64,000 nucleotides of DNA from Curtobacterium luteum (GCF_014646995.1 NZ_BMOI01000004.1:157860-221859); one strand, 5' to 3'; positions 18,664-26,954 are shown, counted from the first letter of the stretch. The notes: a model not told the origin generated them from the letters alone. Numbers and translations are program-made.

Positions 18664-18703
18664 GCCTCCCGTCGGTCGCGTGTCCGCGTGACCGACGGGA
18701 GGC
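18664..18703 (+). terminator. hairpin terminator after surface protein 3
   Basis: Arms 18664-18677 and 18690-18703 pair perfectly (GCCTCCCGTCGGTC and its complement) just after the stop. Confidence 0.8.
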
Positions 18704-18773
18704 CCGACCCGGCCCCGTCCCGCCCCGCACGGCGCGACGGGGCCGTCGTCGTCACAGCGGGGGCGCCCGTCGG

Positions 18774-18779
18774 TAGCGT
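18774..18779 (+). promoter_or_regulatory. -10 box TAGCGT, leaderless type
   Basis: TAGCGT followed by 6 nt and the ATG at 18786. Confidence 0.55.
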
Positions 18780-18785
18780 GGGCAC

Positions 18786-19418
18786 ATGCCCACGCTCCTG
18801 CACATCGATTCCTCCGCCGACCTCGCCCACTCGCGCTCCCGCGCCCTGACTGCGGCGTTCGCCGAAGCCTGGCGTGCCCGCGGCCCGGAGTACACGGTGG
18901 TCCGCCGCGACCTGCACGTGGACCAGCTCCCCCACCTCGAGACCTCCGCGCTGCACTGGGCAGCCGCGGACCGCACCGCCGACGAGGTCGTCGCGCCCGA
19001 GGCCGAGGCACTGCGCCAGGAGGTCATCGACGAGCTCCTGGCCGCCGACGTCGTGCTCGTCGGGTCGCCGCTCTACAACTACACCGTGCCGTCGACGCTC
19101 AAGGCGTGGCTGGACCGGGTGCACATCCCGGGCGTGCTGGTCGGCGACGTCCAGCCGCTCGAGGGCCGGCCGGTCGTCACCGTCGTCAGCCGAGGCGGCA
19201 CCTACGACGCGGACACCCCGACGGAGGGCTGGGACCACGGCTCGCCCGTGCTCCAGATCATCCTCGGGACCGCGCTCGGCATGAAGCACTACCCCGTCAC
19301 GGTGAGCGCCACCCTCGCCGACCGTCTGCCCGACCTCGCACCGCTCGCCGACCACGCCGCGGCCGAGTTCGCCGACGCGAAGACGACCCTCGAGCGCCTG
19401 GCAGCCACGCTCGCCTGA
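18786..19418 (+). CDS. FMN-dependent NADH:azoreductase-like flavoprotein
   Basis: The 210-residue protein is a flavodoxin-like NAD(P)H dehydrogenase of the AzoR type. LLHIDSSADLAHSRSRALTAAF at the N-terminus is the FMN phosphate-binding loop; GSPLYNYTVPSTLKAWLDRV (about 94-113) is the family signature for FMN and quinone binding; VVSRGGTY is the next FMN contact. Such enzymes reduce quinones and azo compounds with NADH in the cytoplasm. It runs convergent to the metallo-beta-lactamase gene with only 4 nt between stop codons and no hairpin between them. Confidence 0.85.
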   Translation: MPTLLHIDSSADLAHSRSRALTAAFAEAWRARGPEYTVVRRDLHVDQLPHLETSALHWAAADRTADEVVAPEAEALRQEVIDELLAADVVLVGSPLYNYTVPSTLKAWLDRVHIPGVLVGDVQPLEGRPVVTVVSRGGTYDADTPTEGWDHGSPVLQIILGTALGMKHYPVTVSATLADRLPDLAPLADHAAAEFADAKTTLERLAATLA

Positions 19419-19422
19419 TCCC

Positions 19423-20466
19423 TCAGGCGGGACGGACCTCGTCCGACCGACCGAGGAGGGCGATGTGGTACGCCGTCTGCGTCAGGGCGCTCGCCAGCAG
19501 GAAGCCGGTCATGGACTCGATCCCACCGCTGAACGGCACCCGCGAAGCGACCTCGTACAGGGTGGGGCCGTGCAGGGCGTCGAGGGCCTCGGCGACGTGC
19601 CGTGAGCGTTCCTCCCGGTGCCGGACGAGGACCCGCGCCCGTGCGACGACGTCGCGGAACCGGTACTCGTGGCCCGGGCACACCTCGAGGTCCTCGTACC
19701 CGTCGAGACGACCGAGTGACGCCAGGTAGTCCCCGAGCGGGTTCGTCCCGGTCCGGCCGCCCAGACCGATCCCCGAGTTGATGCGCGGCAGGACGTGGTC
19801 CCCGGTGAAGAGCAGTCCGTCCTGCTCGTCCACGAAGCAGCAGTGCCCGGTCGTGTGCCCGGGCGTCCACAGCGCGCGGATCGTCCGACCGGCGATCGGC
19901 ACGACGTCGCCGTCCTCGAGCAGCAGGTCCGCGAAGGGCTCGACCACGCGGCCCAGGCCGATGCGACGGCCGCTCCCCCAGGTCTCGACCACGCCGGCAC
20001 GCAGCTCCTCCGGGAGCCCCCACGTTGCGATGTCGGCGTCGTTCGCACGTGCGTTGCGCCGTTCGTGCCGGAGCGCCTCCACCTCGAGGCGGTGCATGGC
20101 CACGCGCGCCCCGCTCGCGCGCCGGACCGCGTCGGCAGCGCCGAGGTGGTCGGCGTGGAGGTGCGTCACGACGACGAGCCCCACGTCCTCCAGCGAGCGA
20201 CCGATGGCCGCCAGACCCTCGCGGAGGACGGCGAGGTCGTCGTCGGCGGACCATCCGGGATCGATGAGGGTGAGGATCCCGTCCGTGCCCTCGACCACGT
20301 AGACGAGCGTGGCGTCCGGGACACCGAAGCGGAACGGGACGGCGAGGGTCCAGACGCCGGGGCGGATCTCCTCGACCGGCGGCAGGACGCCGTCACGGAG
20401 CGCCGCGGCCTGCACGGGACTGATCGGTTCCGGTGCCGGCGCTGCCGGCGGGGGCACGGTCGTCAC
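19423..20466 (-). CDS. MBL-fold metallo-hydrolase
   Basis: The 347-residue protein carries the metallo-beta-lactamase zinc motif THLHADHLG near residue 100, a distal His in WTPGHTTGHCC, the Asp in FTGDHVLP and a C-terminal His in CPGHEYRF, so both metal sites look complete. The GTG start at 20466 is supported by TAGGGT ending 6 nt upstream. The fold resembles glyoxalase II and lactonase-type hydrolases, but the substrate cannot be assigned. Confidence 0.85.
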   Translation of the reverse strand: MTTVPPPAAPAPEPISPVQAAALRDGVLPPVEEIRPGVWTLAVPFRFGVPDATLVYVVEGTDGILTLIDPGWSADDDLAVLREGLAAIGRSLEDVGLVVVTHLHADHLGAADAVRRASGARVAMHRLEVEALRHERRNARANDADIATWGLPEELRAGVVETWGSGRRIGLGRVVEPFADLLLEDGDVVPIAGRTIRALWTPGHTTGHCCFVDEQDGLLFTGDHVLPRINSGIGLGGRTGTNPLGDYLASLGRLDGYEDLEVCPGHEYRFRDVVARARVLVRHREERSRHVAEALDALHGPTLYEVASRVPFSGGIESMTGFLLASALTQTAYHIALLGRSDEVRPA

Positions 20467-20472
20467 GCGCCC

Positions 20473-20478
20473 ACCCTA
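20473..20478 (-). promoter_or_regulatory. -10 box TAGGGT, leaderless type
   Basis: TAGGGT on the minus strand ends 6 nt before the GTG start at 20466 and supports that start. Confidence 0.55.
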
Positions 20479-20576
20479 GCGACGCGCGCCGCCGCGCCGG
20501 GGCCGCACCGGGCCTCCTGGCCGACCGGGCCGACCGCGTCGCGTCCGCGACCGGACCGCCACCCGGATCCGTGCGC

Positions 20577-20624
20577 TGGCAGTTCCGGTGCACGGAACTC
20601 GCGGATCGTGAACCGGAACTGCCA
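20577..20624. repeat. palindromic element, family A copy 1
   Basis: Arms TGGCAGTTCCGGT (20577-20589) and its exact complement (20612-20624) enclose a 22-nt loop. Near-identical arms occur at 39683-39732 and 42982-43029. It lies in the divergent gap between the MBL and DNA ligase genes; the remainder of 20467-20699 shows only promoters. Confidence 0.9.
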
Positions 20625-20699
20625 CCGACCGAACGGAGGACCACGTCGCGGAACGCGACCCGGTGCCGTGACCCGACCCCGCACGAGTAGACAGGCCGC

Positions 20700-21743
20700 A
20701 TGGACACCGCACCCATGCTCGCGAAGGCCGTGCCGACCGTCCCGGAGCCGGACAGCGTCCGCGGCGGGCTCCGGTACGAGCCGAAGTGGGACGGGTTCCG
20801 CGGGATCGTGACCGTCGACGGCGACCACGTCGAGATCGGCAGCCGCGGTGCGAAGCCGCTGACGCGGTACTTCCCGGAGCTCGTCGAGACCTTCCGCGCG
20901 CAGCTCGGCGGGCGGGAGCACCCGGTCGTCCTGGACGGCGAGGTGGTCCTCCGCACCGGCGAGCCGGGCTCCGAGCGGCTCGACTGGGACGCACTCTCGC
21001 AGCGCATCCACCCGGCGGAGTCGCGGATCACGAAGCTCAGCCGCGAGACCCCGGCCCAGTTCATCGCGTTCGATCTGCTCGCGGTCGACGGCGAGGAGTT
21101 GCTCGACCGCACGTTCGACGAGCGCCGGGAGCGGCTCGAGGCCCTCGCGACCGACCTCGCCGACCCGCTGTTCGTCACCCGCACGACACTCGACGTCGAC
21201 ACCGCCCGCGAGTGGTTCACCACGTTCGAGGGCGCCGGCCTCGACGGCGTCGTGGCGAAGCCCCGCGCGCGTCCGTACGAGCCCGGCAAGCGGACCATGC
21301 TCAAGGTCAAGCACCACCGGACCGCGGACGTCGTCGCGATCGGCTACCGGGTGCACAAGAGCGGGCGCGGGGTCGGCTCGCTGCTCGTGGGGTTGTACGA
21401 CGCCGACGGCGAGCTGCGGCAGGTCGGTGGTGTGTCCGCCTTCTCCGACGAGCGCCGGGTCGAGTTGGTCGATGAGCTCGACCCGGTGGTCCTCCGGGAC
21501 GCGGACGGGAGGCCCGTCACCGGTGACGGGGAACGGTCGCGCTTCTCGTCGGGTCGCGACACGTCGTTCGTCCGGCTGACGCCGGCTCGGGTGCTCGAGG
21601 TCCGCTACGACCAGATGGAGGGCGACCGGTTCCGGCACACCGTGCAGTTCGAGCGGTGGCGTCCGGACCGCGACCCGGAGTCCTGTCGCTACGACCAGCT
21701 CGACGTCCCCGTCGCCTGGGATCTGCGAGCAGTGCTCGAGTAG
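20700..21743 (+). CDS. ATP-dependent DNA ligase (LigC-like)
   Basis: The 347-residue enzyme has the nucleotidyltransferase motif I EPKWDGFR with the adenylated Lys29, motif III in FIAFDLLAVDGEELLD, motif IV in GLDGVVAKP and motif V in TMLKVKHHRTADVVAIG, followed by an OB-fold domain. There is no polymerase or nuclease domain, so it is a stand-alone ligase of the LigC type. It lies 80-220 bp from a separate LigD-type polymerase, resembling the mycobacterial LigC/Prim-PolC pairing used in end joining or excision repair. No Ku gene is in the window. TAGACA lies 6 nt before the ATG. Confidence 0.88.
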   Translation: MDTAPMLAKAVPTVPEPDSVRGGLRYEPKWDGFRGIVTVDGDHVEIGSRGAKPLTRYFPELVETFRAQLGGREHPVVLDGEVVLRTGEPGSERLDWDALSQRIHPAESRITKLSRETPAQFIAFDLLAVDGEELLDRTFDERRERLEALATDLADPLFVTRTTLDVDTAREWFTTFEGAGLDGVVAKPRARPYEPGKRTMLKVKHHRTADVVAIGYRVHKSGRGVGSLLVGLYDADGELRQVGGVSAFSDERRVELVDELDPVVLRDADGRPVTGDGERSRFSSGRDTSFVRLTPARVLEVRYDQMEGDRFRHTVQFERWRPDRDPESCRYDQLDVPVAWDLRAVLE

Positions 21744-21821
21744 TGCTTGCCCTGTCCGATTCTCGCTCGTATGCTCGACTTAGTTAGGCTACCTAGTAAC
21801 CTCGGGGGCAAGGAGGACACC

Positions 21822-21959
21822 ATGGTCATCGACGGCATCAGCGAGACGCACCGCGGCACTTGGTCGCGCTTGACGCGGCTCAACACGGCGAGCGTCAGCC
21901 TGCCGATGCGGACGACGCGGGTGGACGACAGCGCGCCGATCGTCGACGAGCGCAGCTAG
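21822..21959 (+). CDS. 45-residue hypothetical protein with strong ribosome site
   Basis: The sequence begins MVIDGISETHRGTW and ends DDSAPIVDERS; I do not recognise it. An excellent AAGGAGGA site sits 5 nt before the ATG, the strongest in this part of the window, and the upstream 40 nt are AT-richer (TTAGTTAGGCTACCTAG), looking like a promoter with an inverted TAGG/CCTA repeat. Its TAG overlaps the TAG of the convergent polymerase gene (bases 21957-21958 shared). It is likely expressed; function unknown. Confidence 0.6.
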   Translation: MVIDGISETHRGTWSRLTRLNTASVSLPMRTTRVDDSAPIVDERS

Positions 21960-22984
21960 CGGTCCTCGGCCTTCTTCGCGCGCGACGGCTGCACCCGCGG
22001 CGGCTCGCCCGGCATCTTCGGGAAGTCCGGCGGGAACGGCAGCTCCCCCAGGCCGTTGCCGAGGTCCCGGTCCCACCACTCGAGCAACGGACCGACGTCG
22101 CCCGGCTCGGCGTGCATCGCCTCCCACGCGTCGCCCCGCGCACGGAGTCGCTCGGGCACCGACCGCACCGTGAACGTCCGCGGGTCGACGGAGCCGAGCT
22201 CCTCCCAGGTGATCGGCGTCGAGACGCTGGCGTGCGGGAGCGCCCGGGGGCTGTACGCGCCCGCCATCGTCCGGTCGCGGTTGGCCTGGTTGAAGTCCAC
22301 GAAGACGCGCTGCCCGCGCTCCTCCTTCCACCACGCGGTCGTCACCTCGTCGGGCATCCGCCGCTCGAGCTCCCGTGCCGCGGCGATCACCGCGTGCCGC
22401 ACGTCGAGGAACTCGTGCTCGGGACGCACCGGCGCGAAGACGTGCAGGCCGCGGTTGCCGCTCGTCTTGATCCACGCCGTCAGGCCGACCTCGGCGAGGA
22501 CCTTGCGGAGCTCGTGGGCGACCGGCACGGTGTCGCGGAACTCCGTCCCGGGCTGCGGGTCGAGGTCGATGCGGAGTTGGTCGGGGTGGTCCGGGTCCTC
22601 GGCGCGCGAGGCCCACGGGTGGAACACCACCGTGTTCATCTGCGCCGCCCACACCGCGACGGCCGGCTCGTCGACCACGAGCTGCGGGTGCTTCCGGCCG
22701 CTCGGGTACGTGACCGTGACGTCACGGACGTAGTCGGGCGCGCCCTTCGGCGGGTTCTTCGAGAAGAAGTCCTCGCCGTCGACCCCGCCGGGGAACCGCT
22801 GCAGCGAGATCGGGCGGTCGCCGTTCGCCCGGACGAAGGCGTCCCCGACCGCGACGAGGTACTCCGCGAGGTCGAGCTTCGTGATGCCCGGCTCGGTCCA
22901 GAGCACGCGGGACGGGCTGCTGATCCGGACCTCCCGGTCGCCGTCCGGGCCGGGGACCGTCAGCGTCGTCGCCTCGCTCGCCAT
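21956..22984 (-). CDS. ligD: LigD-type polymerase (archaeo-eukaryotic primase) domain protein
   Basis: The 342-residue protein is a stand-alone polymerase/primase domain of the LigD N-terminal family. Visible motifs are RFPGGVDGEDFFSKNPPKGAP, the catalytic QLRIDLDPQPG (two Asp, metal binding, near residue 140), IKTSGNRGLHVFAPV and the C-terminal VFVDFNQANRDRTMAGAYSPR. In non-homologous end joining this domain fills gaps with ribonucleotides. The partner ligase is the neighbouring gene on the other strand. ATG 22984 has TACGGT 7 nt upstream. Confidence 0.88.
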   Translation of the reverse strand: MASEATTLTVPGPDGDREVRISSPSRVLWTEPGITKLDLAEYLVAVGDAFVRANGDRPISLQRFPGGVDGEDFFSKNPPKGAPDYVRDVTVTYPSGRKHPQLVVDEPAVAVWAAQMNTVVFHPWASRAEDPDHPDQLRIDLDPQPGTEFRDTVPVAHELRKVLAEVGLTAWIKTSGNRGLHVFAPVRPEHEFLDVRHAVIAAARELERRMPDEVTTAWWKEERGQRVFVDFNQANRDRTMAGAYSPRALPHASVSTPITWEELGSVDPRTFTVRSVPERLRARGDAWEAMHAEPGDVGPLLEWWDRDLGNGLGELPFPPDFPKMPGEPPRVQPSRAKKAEDR

Positions 22985-22991
22985 GCAGCGG

Positions 22992-22997
22992 ACCGTA
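22992..22997 (-). promoter_or_regulatory. -10 box TACGGT, leaderless type
   Basis: TACGGT on the minus strand, 7 nt before the ATG at 22984. Confidence 0.5.
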
Positions 22998-23030
22998 CAC
23001 GGGCGTGCCTGCCCCTGCTCCGAGCCGGTC

Positions 23031-23708
23031 TCACATGGTGTTCCAGTGGAGATGGCCGTTCGCGTCCGGCCCGTGGCCGCCACACGTGTACGAGCGTCCG
23101 TTCGCGGCTTGCGCGACGACCCCGTTCTCGGCATCAGCGCAGAACGCGCCCGGTGTGATGAGCGCATGCCCCTGCGGCACGCTCGGCTCCTGTGCGGCCG
23201 GTGCCGGAGCGACGTACGTCCCGATCGTCGTCACCTCGGCGACGGGAGCGCGGTTCAACTCCTCACGGACCTGTTGCCGTTTCGTCTCCACGCCGTCGAC
23301 GGTCGTCACGCGGTAGAAGGTCGTCTTCGCACCGTCGACCCCCGCCGTCGTGACGTGGGACTCCCCCTTGGGGACCGTCGAGTCCTCGACCGTCGTGCGT
23401 GCGAAGGGCACCGGCGTGCGCTCGGAGACCATCGTGACGACGATCTCTGGCGTGGGCGTGGGAGAAGCAGTCACCGTCTGGCTGGGCGTCGGCACCGCAC
23501 TGTCCGTCGAGACGCCTGACGGGGTTGGGGCAGCCGAGTGCAGGAGCGGTCGCGCCGCAGCTGTCACCGACGGAACGGACGCAGACGTGCTCGACACGAC
23601 CACACCGACCAACGCACCAGCCGAACCGACGCCGCCGACCCAGATCGCGGCCGCGACGACCACCACGACCGTGGCCTTCGCCTTGGTCGTCATCGTTCCC
23701 CAGCGCAT
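23031..23708 (-). CDS. secreted or membrane-anchored G5-domain protein
   Basis: The 225-residue protein has an N-terminal hydrophobic segment (about 12-40), a Ser/Thr/Pro linker, a G5 domain (about 90-160: PVPFARTTVEDSTVPKGESHV ... KTTFYRVTTVDGVETKRQQV) and a C-terminal module with CADAENGVV and SYTCGGHGPDANGHLHW, a two-Cys pattern like the DUF3761 group. G5 domains bind peptidoglycan-associated sugars in cell-wall enzymes. No catalytic domain is visible. ATG 23708 follows a GAGGGAG ribosome site. Confidence 0.75.
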   Translation of the reverse strand: MRWGTMTTKAKATVVVVVAAAIWVGGVGSAGALVGVVVSSTSASVPSVTAAARPLLHSAAPTPSGVSTDSAVPTPSQTVTASPTPTPEIVVTMVSERTPVPFARTTVEDSTVPKGESHVTTAGVDGAKTTFYRVTTVDGVETKRQQVREELNRAPVAEVTTIGTYVAPAPAAQEPSVPQGHALITPGAFCADAENGVVAQAANGRSYTCGGHGPDANGHLHWNTM

Positions 23709-23829
23709 CACAACTCCCTCACCCTTGACCAACGCTCAAGGATGCGCACTCCGCATCCGTCCGGCGTACCCCCCGAACGGGGATCGCCGCGTTGTGCGGA
23801 CAACAAGCTGACCCGTGCACGCTTGTCGA

Positions 23830-24687
23830 GTGACGGCGTACCTCGGGGTGGACCTGGCGTGGGGACTCGGCTCGGAGCGGAAGCCCGCGAACGAGACCGG
23901 TCTCGTCGCGATGGCGCAGGACGGCACGATCACCGACGCCGACTGGGCCCGCGGGGTCGACGCCGTGACCGAGTGGATCACGGACCACCTCGGACCACGC
24001 ACCCTCGTCGCCGTCGACGCCTCGCTCGTCGTGACGAACCCCACCGGCATCCGCGAGGCCGAACGGCAGGTCGGACAGCGCTACGGCCGGTGGAAGGTCG
24101 CCGCGAACCCGACGAACCTCGCCTCCGCGGCGAGCGCCGGCGCCCGGCTGCTCGACCGGCTGACGGCGCTCGGCGTCGGGTACGTCGACAGCACGGCGAC
24201 GATGCGGGAGCGGACCGGCCCCGCTGCGTTCGAGTGCTACCCGTACACGACCCTCGTCGGTGTCGAGGAGCTCGGGTACGACGACGAGCGCCCCCTGTAC
24301 AAGCGGCTCGACACGACGATCCCCGCAGCCGAGGCCCGTGCGCGCCGAGCGGTGGCGTTCGACGCGCTCGTCGAGCGACTCCGCACCACGCCCCTGGACC
24401 CGCCGCTCCTGCTCGACTCGCACCCGCTGACGGCCGGGCTCGCCGAGCCCTCCGTGCTGCACGGGCCGACGCACAAGCACCGGGAGGATCTGCTCGACGG
24501 CGCGCTGTGCGCCTGGACGGCTGCGTTCTGGGAGCGGCACGGCGACGGACGCGTGCAGGTGCTGGGACGTGATCCGGGCCTCCCGGTCGACCCGGCGGAG
24601 CCGCCGGACGAAGCGGGCCGACGGCCCGTCGTCGTGGCGCCCGCACGCGCGTCCCAGCGGCGCCCCGTCGGTAGGCTGGACGCGTGA
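23830..24687 (+). CDS. DUF429 protein, predicted RNase H-like nuclease
   Basis: The 285-residue protein starts TAYLGVDLAWG, the RNase H-like first strand with its acidic residue, and includes VAVDASLVV, CYPYTTLVGVEEL and a C-terminal DLLDGALCAWTAAFW, matching DUF429. Members are predicted nucleases without an established biological role. GTG 23830 is chosen because it places the catalytic strand at the N-terminus; GTG 23815 is the alternative. Its TGA overlaps the GTG of the glycosyltransferase (GTGA), although that gene also has its own -10 box. Confidence 0.75.
   Translation: MTAYLGVDLAWGLGSERKPANETGLVAMAQDGTITDADWARGVDAVTEWITDHLGPRTLVAVDASLVVTNPTGIREAERQVGQRYGRWKVAANPTNLASAASAGARLLDRLTALGVGYVDSTATMRERTGPAAFECYPYTTLVGVEELGYDDERPLYKRLDTTIPAAEARARRAVAFDALVERLRTTPLDPPLLLDSHPLTAGLAEPSVLHGPTHKHREDLLDGALCAWTAAFWERHGDGRVQVLGRDPGLPVDPAEPPDEAGRRPVVVAPARASQRRPVGRLDA
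24672..24677 (+). promoter_or_regulatory. -10 box TAGGCT, leaderless type
   Basis: TAGGCT followed by 6 nt and the GTG at 24684; it lies inside the 3' end of the DUF429 gene. Confidence 0.5.
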
Positions 24688-25886
24688 CGACCACCACCGA
24701 TCCCCTGCGCATCGGGCTGGTGTCGCTGCACACCTCCCCCGGCGACGAACCCGGTTCCGGCGAAGTCGGCGGGATGAACGTCGTCGTCCGTCACCAGGCC
24801 GAGGCGCTGGCCGACCGTGGCCACCACGTCGAGATCGTCACGCGGCGCTCGTCCCCGACGCAGCCCGACTCGGTGTCGCTGGTGCCGGGGGTGTGCCTGC
24901 GCTTCCTGTCCGCCGGACCCGCCGAGCCGGTGCCGAAGGGCGAGCACGACGCGTTCATCGAGCCGTTCCGCGAGGGGCTCACCCGTCTCGGTCCCTACGA
25001 CGTCCTGCACTCGCACCACTGGTTCTCGGGTGTCGCGGCGCTCCCGGTGGCCCGCGACCGGGGCATCCCGCACGTGCAGTCGTTCCACTCGATCGCGGCT
25101 GCGGCCGACACACCGCTGTCCGAGGGCGAGCGTCCGGAGTCCGCCGGGCGCCCGGCCGGCGAGCAACTGCTCGCACGGGAGTCCGACGCGGTCGTCGTGG
25201 TGTCCTCGGCCGAGGCGGAGACCGTGCGCGACCGCCTCGGCGGCGACGGCGCGCGGGTCTGGATCGTCCCGCCGGGCGTCGACGGCTCGGTGTTCCGCCC
25301 GGCCGCGGCCAGCGCCCGACGCGCCGACGTCCCATACGTGGTCGCCGCAGCGCGGGTCCAGCCGTTGAAGGGCCTCGACCTGGCGATCGAGGCGATCGCG
25401 GGCATCGACCGGGAGGCCCGCCCCACCCTCGTCATCGCGGGCGATGCCTCGAGCGAGGCGGGCGACTACGTGGCGGAGCTGCGTCGGCTCGCGGCCGCGC
25501 ACGGCATCGCCGACCGCGTGACCTTCGTCGGTCCGCAGTCGCGAGCCGACCTGGCATTCCTGTTCCGTGGCGCGGCAGCCGTGCTGGTCCCGTCGCACTC
25601 GGAGACGTACGGCCTCGTCGCGCTGGAGGGCTCAGCATCCGGGGTGCCCGTCGTGGCCGCGGCTGCCGGGGGTCTCCGCGAGGCCGTGGTCGACGGCGAG
25701 ACCGGGGTCGTGCTCGAGTCCCGCGACCCCGGGGTGTGGGCAGCGGAGATCGCGCACATCCTGACGGACGCCGAGTACGCGGCCGGGCTGGCTGCGGCGG
25801 GCCGGGAGCACGCGGAGCGGTTGAGCTGGGAGCGTTCGGCGGCGGGGCTCGAGCAGGTGTACCGCCGGGTCCTCGGGCGGGAGTAG
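24684..25886 (+). CDS. family 4 glycosyltransferase, MshA-like
   Basis: The 400-residue GT-B enzyme has SLHTSPGDEPGSGEVGGMNVVV at the N-terminus, close to the MshA donor/acceptor loop, then HSHHWFSGVAA, VPPGVDGSVFRP and the retaining GT4 signature SHSETYGLVALEGSASGVPVVAAAAGG near residues 300-326, including the E-x7-E motif. MshA transfers GlcNAc to inositol 3-phosphate in mycothiol biosynthesis. The match supports a GT4 enzyme firmly and MshA less firmly; another sugar acceptor is possible. Confidence 0.83.
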   Translation: MTTTTDPLRIGLVSLHTSPGDEPGSGEVGGMNVVVRHQAEALADRGHHVEIVTRRSSPTQPDSVSLVPGVCLRFLSAGPAEPVPKGEHDAFIEPFREGLTRLGPYDVLHSHHWFSGVAALPVARDRGIPHVQSFHSIAAAADTPLSEGERPESAGRPAGEQLLARESDAVVVVSSAEAETVRDRLGGDGARVWIVPPGVDGSVFRPAAASARRADVPYVVAAARVQPLKGLDLAIEAIAGIDREARPTLVIAGDASSEAGDYVAELRRLAAAHGIADRVTFVGPQSRADLAFLFRGAAAVLVPSHSETYGLVALEGSASGVPVVAAAAGGLREAVVDGETGVVLESRDPGVWAAEIAHILTDAEYAAGLAAAGREHAERLSWERSAAGLEQVYRRVLGRE

Positions 25887-25943
25887 GCGGTGGGGGCCGA
25901 GGTGCGCGTGCCGCGGGCCGGCGGCGTGGGCGCGCCGGGCGCT

Positions 25944-26045
25944 CGGTGCGAGGTTCTGCACTGCGTGCGAGGCCTCAGGCATCGCACCGTGCGCAGAACC
26001 TCGCACCGTGCCGCCCACCTCGTGCACCCCTCGCACCGTGCGAGG
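25944..26045. repeat. palindromic element, family C copy 1
   Basis: Perfect 16-bp arms CGGTGCGAGGTTCTGC (25944-25959) and its complement (25993-26008), followed by the short palindrome CCTCGCACCGTGCGAGG (26029-26045). The same GCACCGTGCGAGG motif recurs at 34498-34590. It separates the glycosyltransferase from the uracil-DNA-glycosylase-like gene and ends 5 nt before its start. Confidence 0.85.
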
Positions 26046-26050
26046 CGCCC

Positions 26051-26782
26051 GTGAGCGGCGGCGACCCGTTCGACCGGTTCTGGGCGGCGCTCGACGCGGT
26101 GCCGGTGGCGTCCGACGCCGAGGCCCTCTACGACGAGACAACCGCGGCGGGGCGGCTCCGTCGCGCGAACCTCGCCACGTACCTCGACTCGGTCGGACGA
26201 TCGGCGTCGATGCTCCTCGTCGCCGAGGCTCCGGGCTGGCGCGGCATGACGAACACGGGCGTCCCGTTCACGAGCGTGCGGGAGCTCGGGCCGGAGTACC
26301 TCGTGCCGCCGGAGCCGACCGCGCCGTGGGAGGCGTCGTCGCGGGTCGTCCGGGCGGTGCTCGCGGAGTGGAGTGGGCCGCTGCCGCTGGCGTGGGCGGT
26401 GTTCCCACACCACCCGTTCGCCGCGCCGGACCGGCTGACGAACCGGACGCCGCGGCCCGCCGAGGTCCGGGCGGGGGCTCCGGTCGCGCTCGCGTTGCTC
26501 GAAGACCTGCGCACGCTGCGAGCGGGCGCAGACACAGGTGCGGGCGCAGACACAGGTGCGGTCGCGGCGGTGGCGGGACCGGACGCGGACGGCGGCCCGG
26601 GTGCGGGCGCGTCGGCCGGCCCGGGTGACGAGGGTGGCGTGCGTGTCGTCGCCGTCGGGCGGAAGGCGCAGGGCGCGTTGGCGCTGGCGGGGATCGACGC
26701 TGTGGCCGTCCGGCACCCGGCGCAGGGCGGCGCGGCGCAGTTCACGGCCGAGATGCGGGCGCTCCGGGACGCCTCGGGCTGA
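26051..26782 (+). CDS. uracil-DNA glycosylase superfamily protein
   Basis: The 243-residue protein contains LLVAEAPGWRGMTNTGVPFTS (the family's G-E-x-PG water-activating loop), LAWAVFPHHPF and, near the C-terminus, VVAVGRKAQGAL...VRHPAQGG, corresponding to the HPS DNA-intercalation loop. This fits a divergent family 4/5-like glycosylase. A Gly/Ala/Asp-rich linker in the middle is encoded partly by an 18-bp tandem repeat (26522-26557) and is unusual for this fold. GTG 26051 is the only start close to the conserved N-terminus and has no clear ribosome site because it abuts a palindrome. Confidence 0.75.
   Translation: MSGGDPFDRFWAALDAVPVASDAEALYDETTAAGRLRRANLATYLDSVGRSASMLLVAEAPGWRGMTNTGVPFTSVRELGPEYLVPPEPTAPWEASSRVVRAVLAEWSGPLPLAWAVFPHHPFAAPDRLTNRTPRPAEVRAGAPVALALLEDLRTLRAGADTGAGADTGAVAAVAGPDADGGPGAGASAGPGDEGGVRVVAVGRKAQGALALAGIDAVAVRHPAQGGAAQFTAEMRALRDASG
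26522..26557 (+). repeat. two 18-bp tandem repeats within coding sequence
   Basis: Identical 18-nt units at 26522-26539 and 26540-26557 encode the repeated AGADTG of the linker. Confidence 0.95.
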
Positions 26783-26894
26783 CGCGCGGCCACTGGTCGA
26801 GCCGCGCCGCGTCCCCGCACGCCAGTGGTCGAGCCGCGGCCGCACGTGCGTGTGAGCTATCCGCGTCGCACGTGCAGTGGTGCGAGATGTCAGC

Positions 26895-26954
26895 GCACAA
26901 CCAAAGCGCGCCCGCACCGCGCGATCGCACGGCGCACATCGACTTCGGTTGTGC
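26895..26954. repeat. palindromic element, family B copy 2
   Basis: GCACAACC (26895-26902) pairs with GGTTGTGC (26947-26954). Inside is a different, weaker stem. Outer arms, the AAAGCG that follows the left arm and the GAACGCC right flank match the copy at 8699-8758. The gap 26783-27024 also has a direct repeat of TGGTCGAGCCGCG near 26792 and 26825; no gene is seen in it. Confidence 0.75.
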
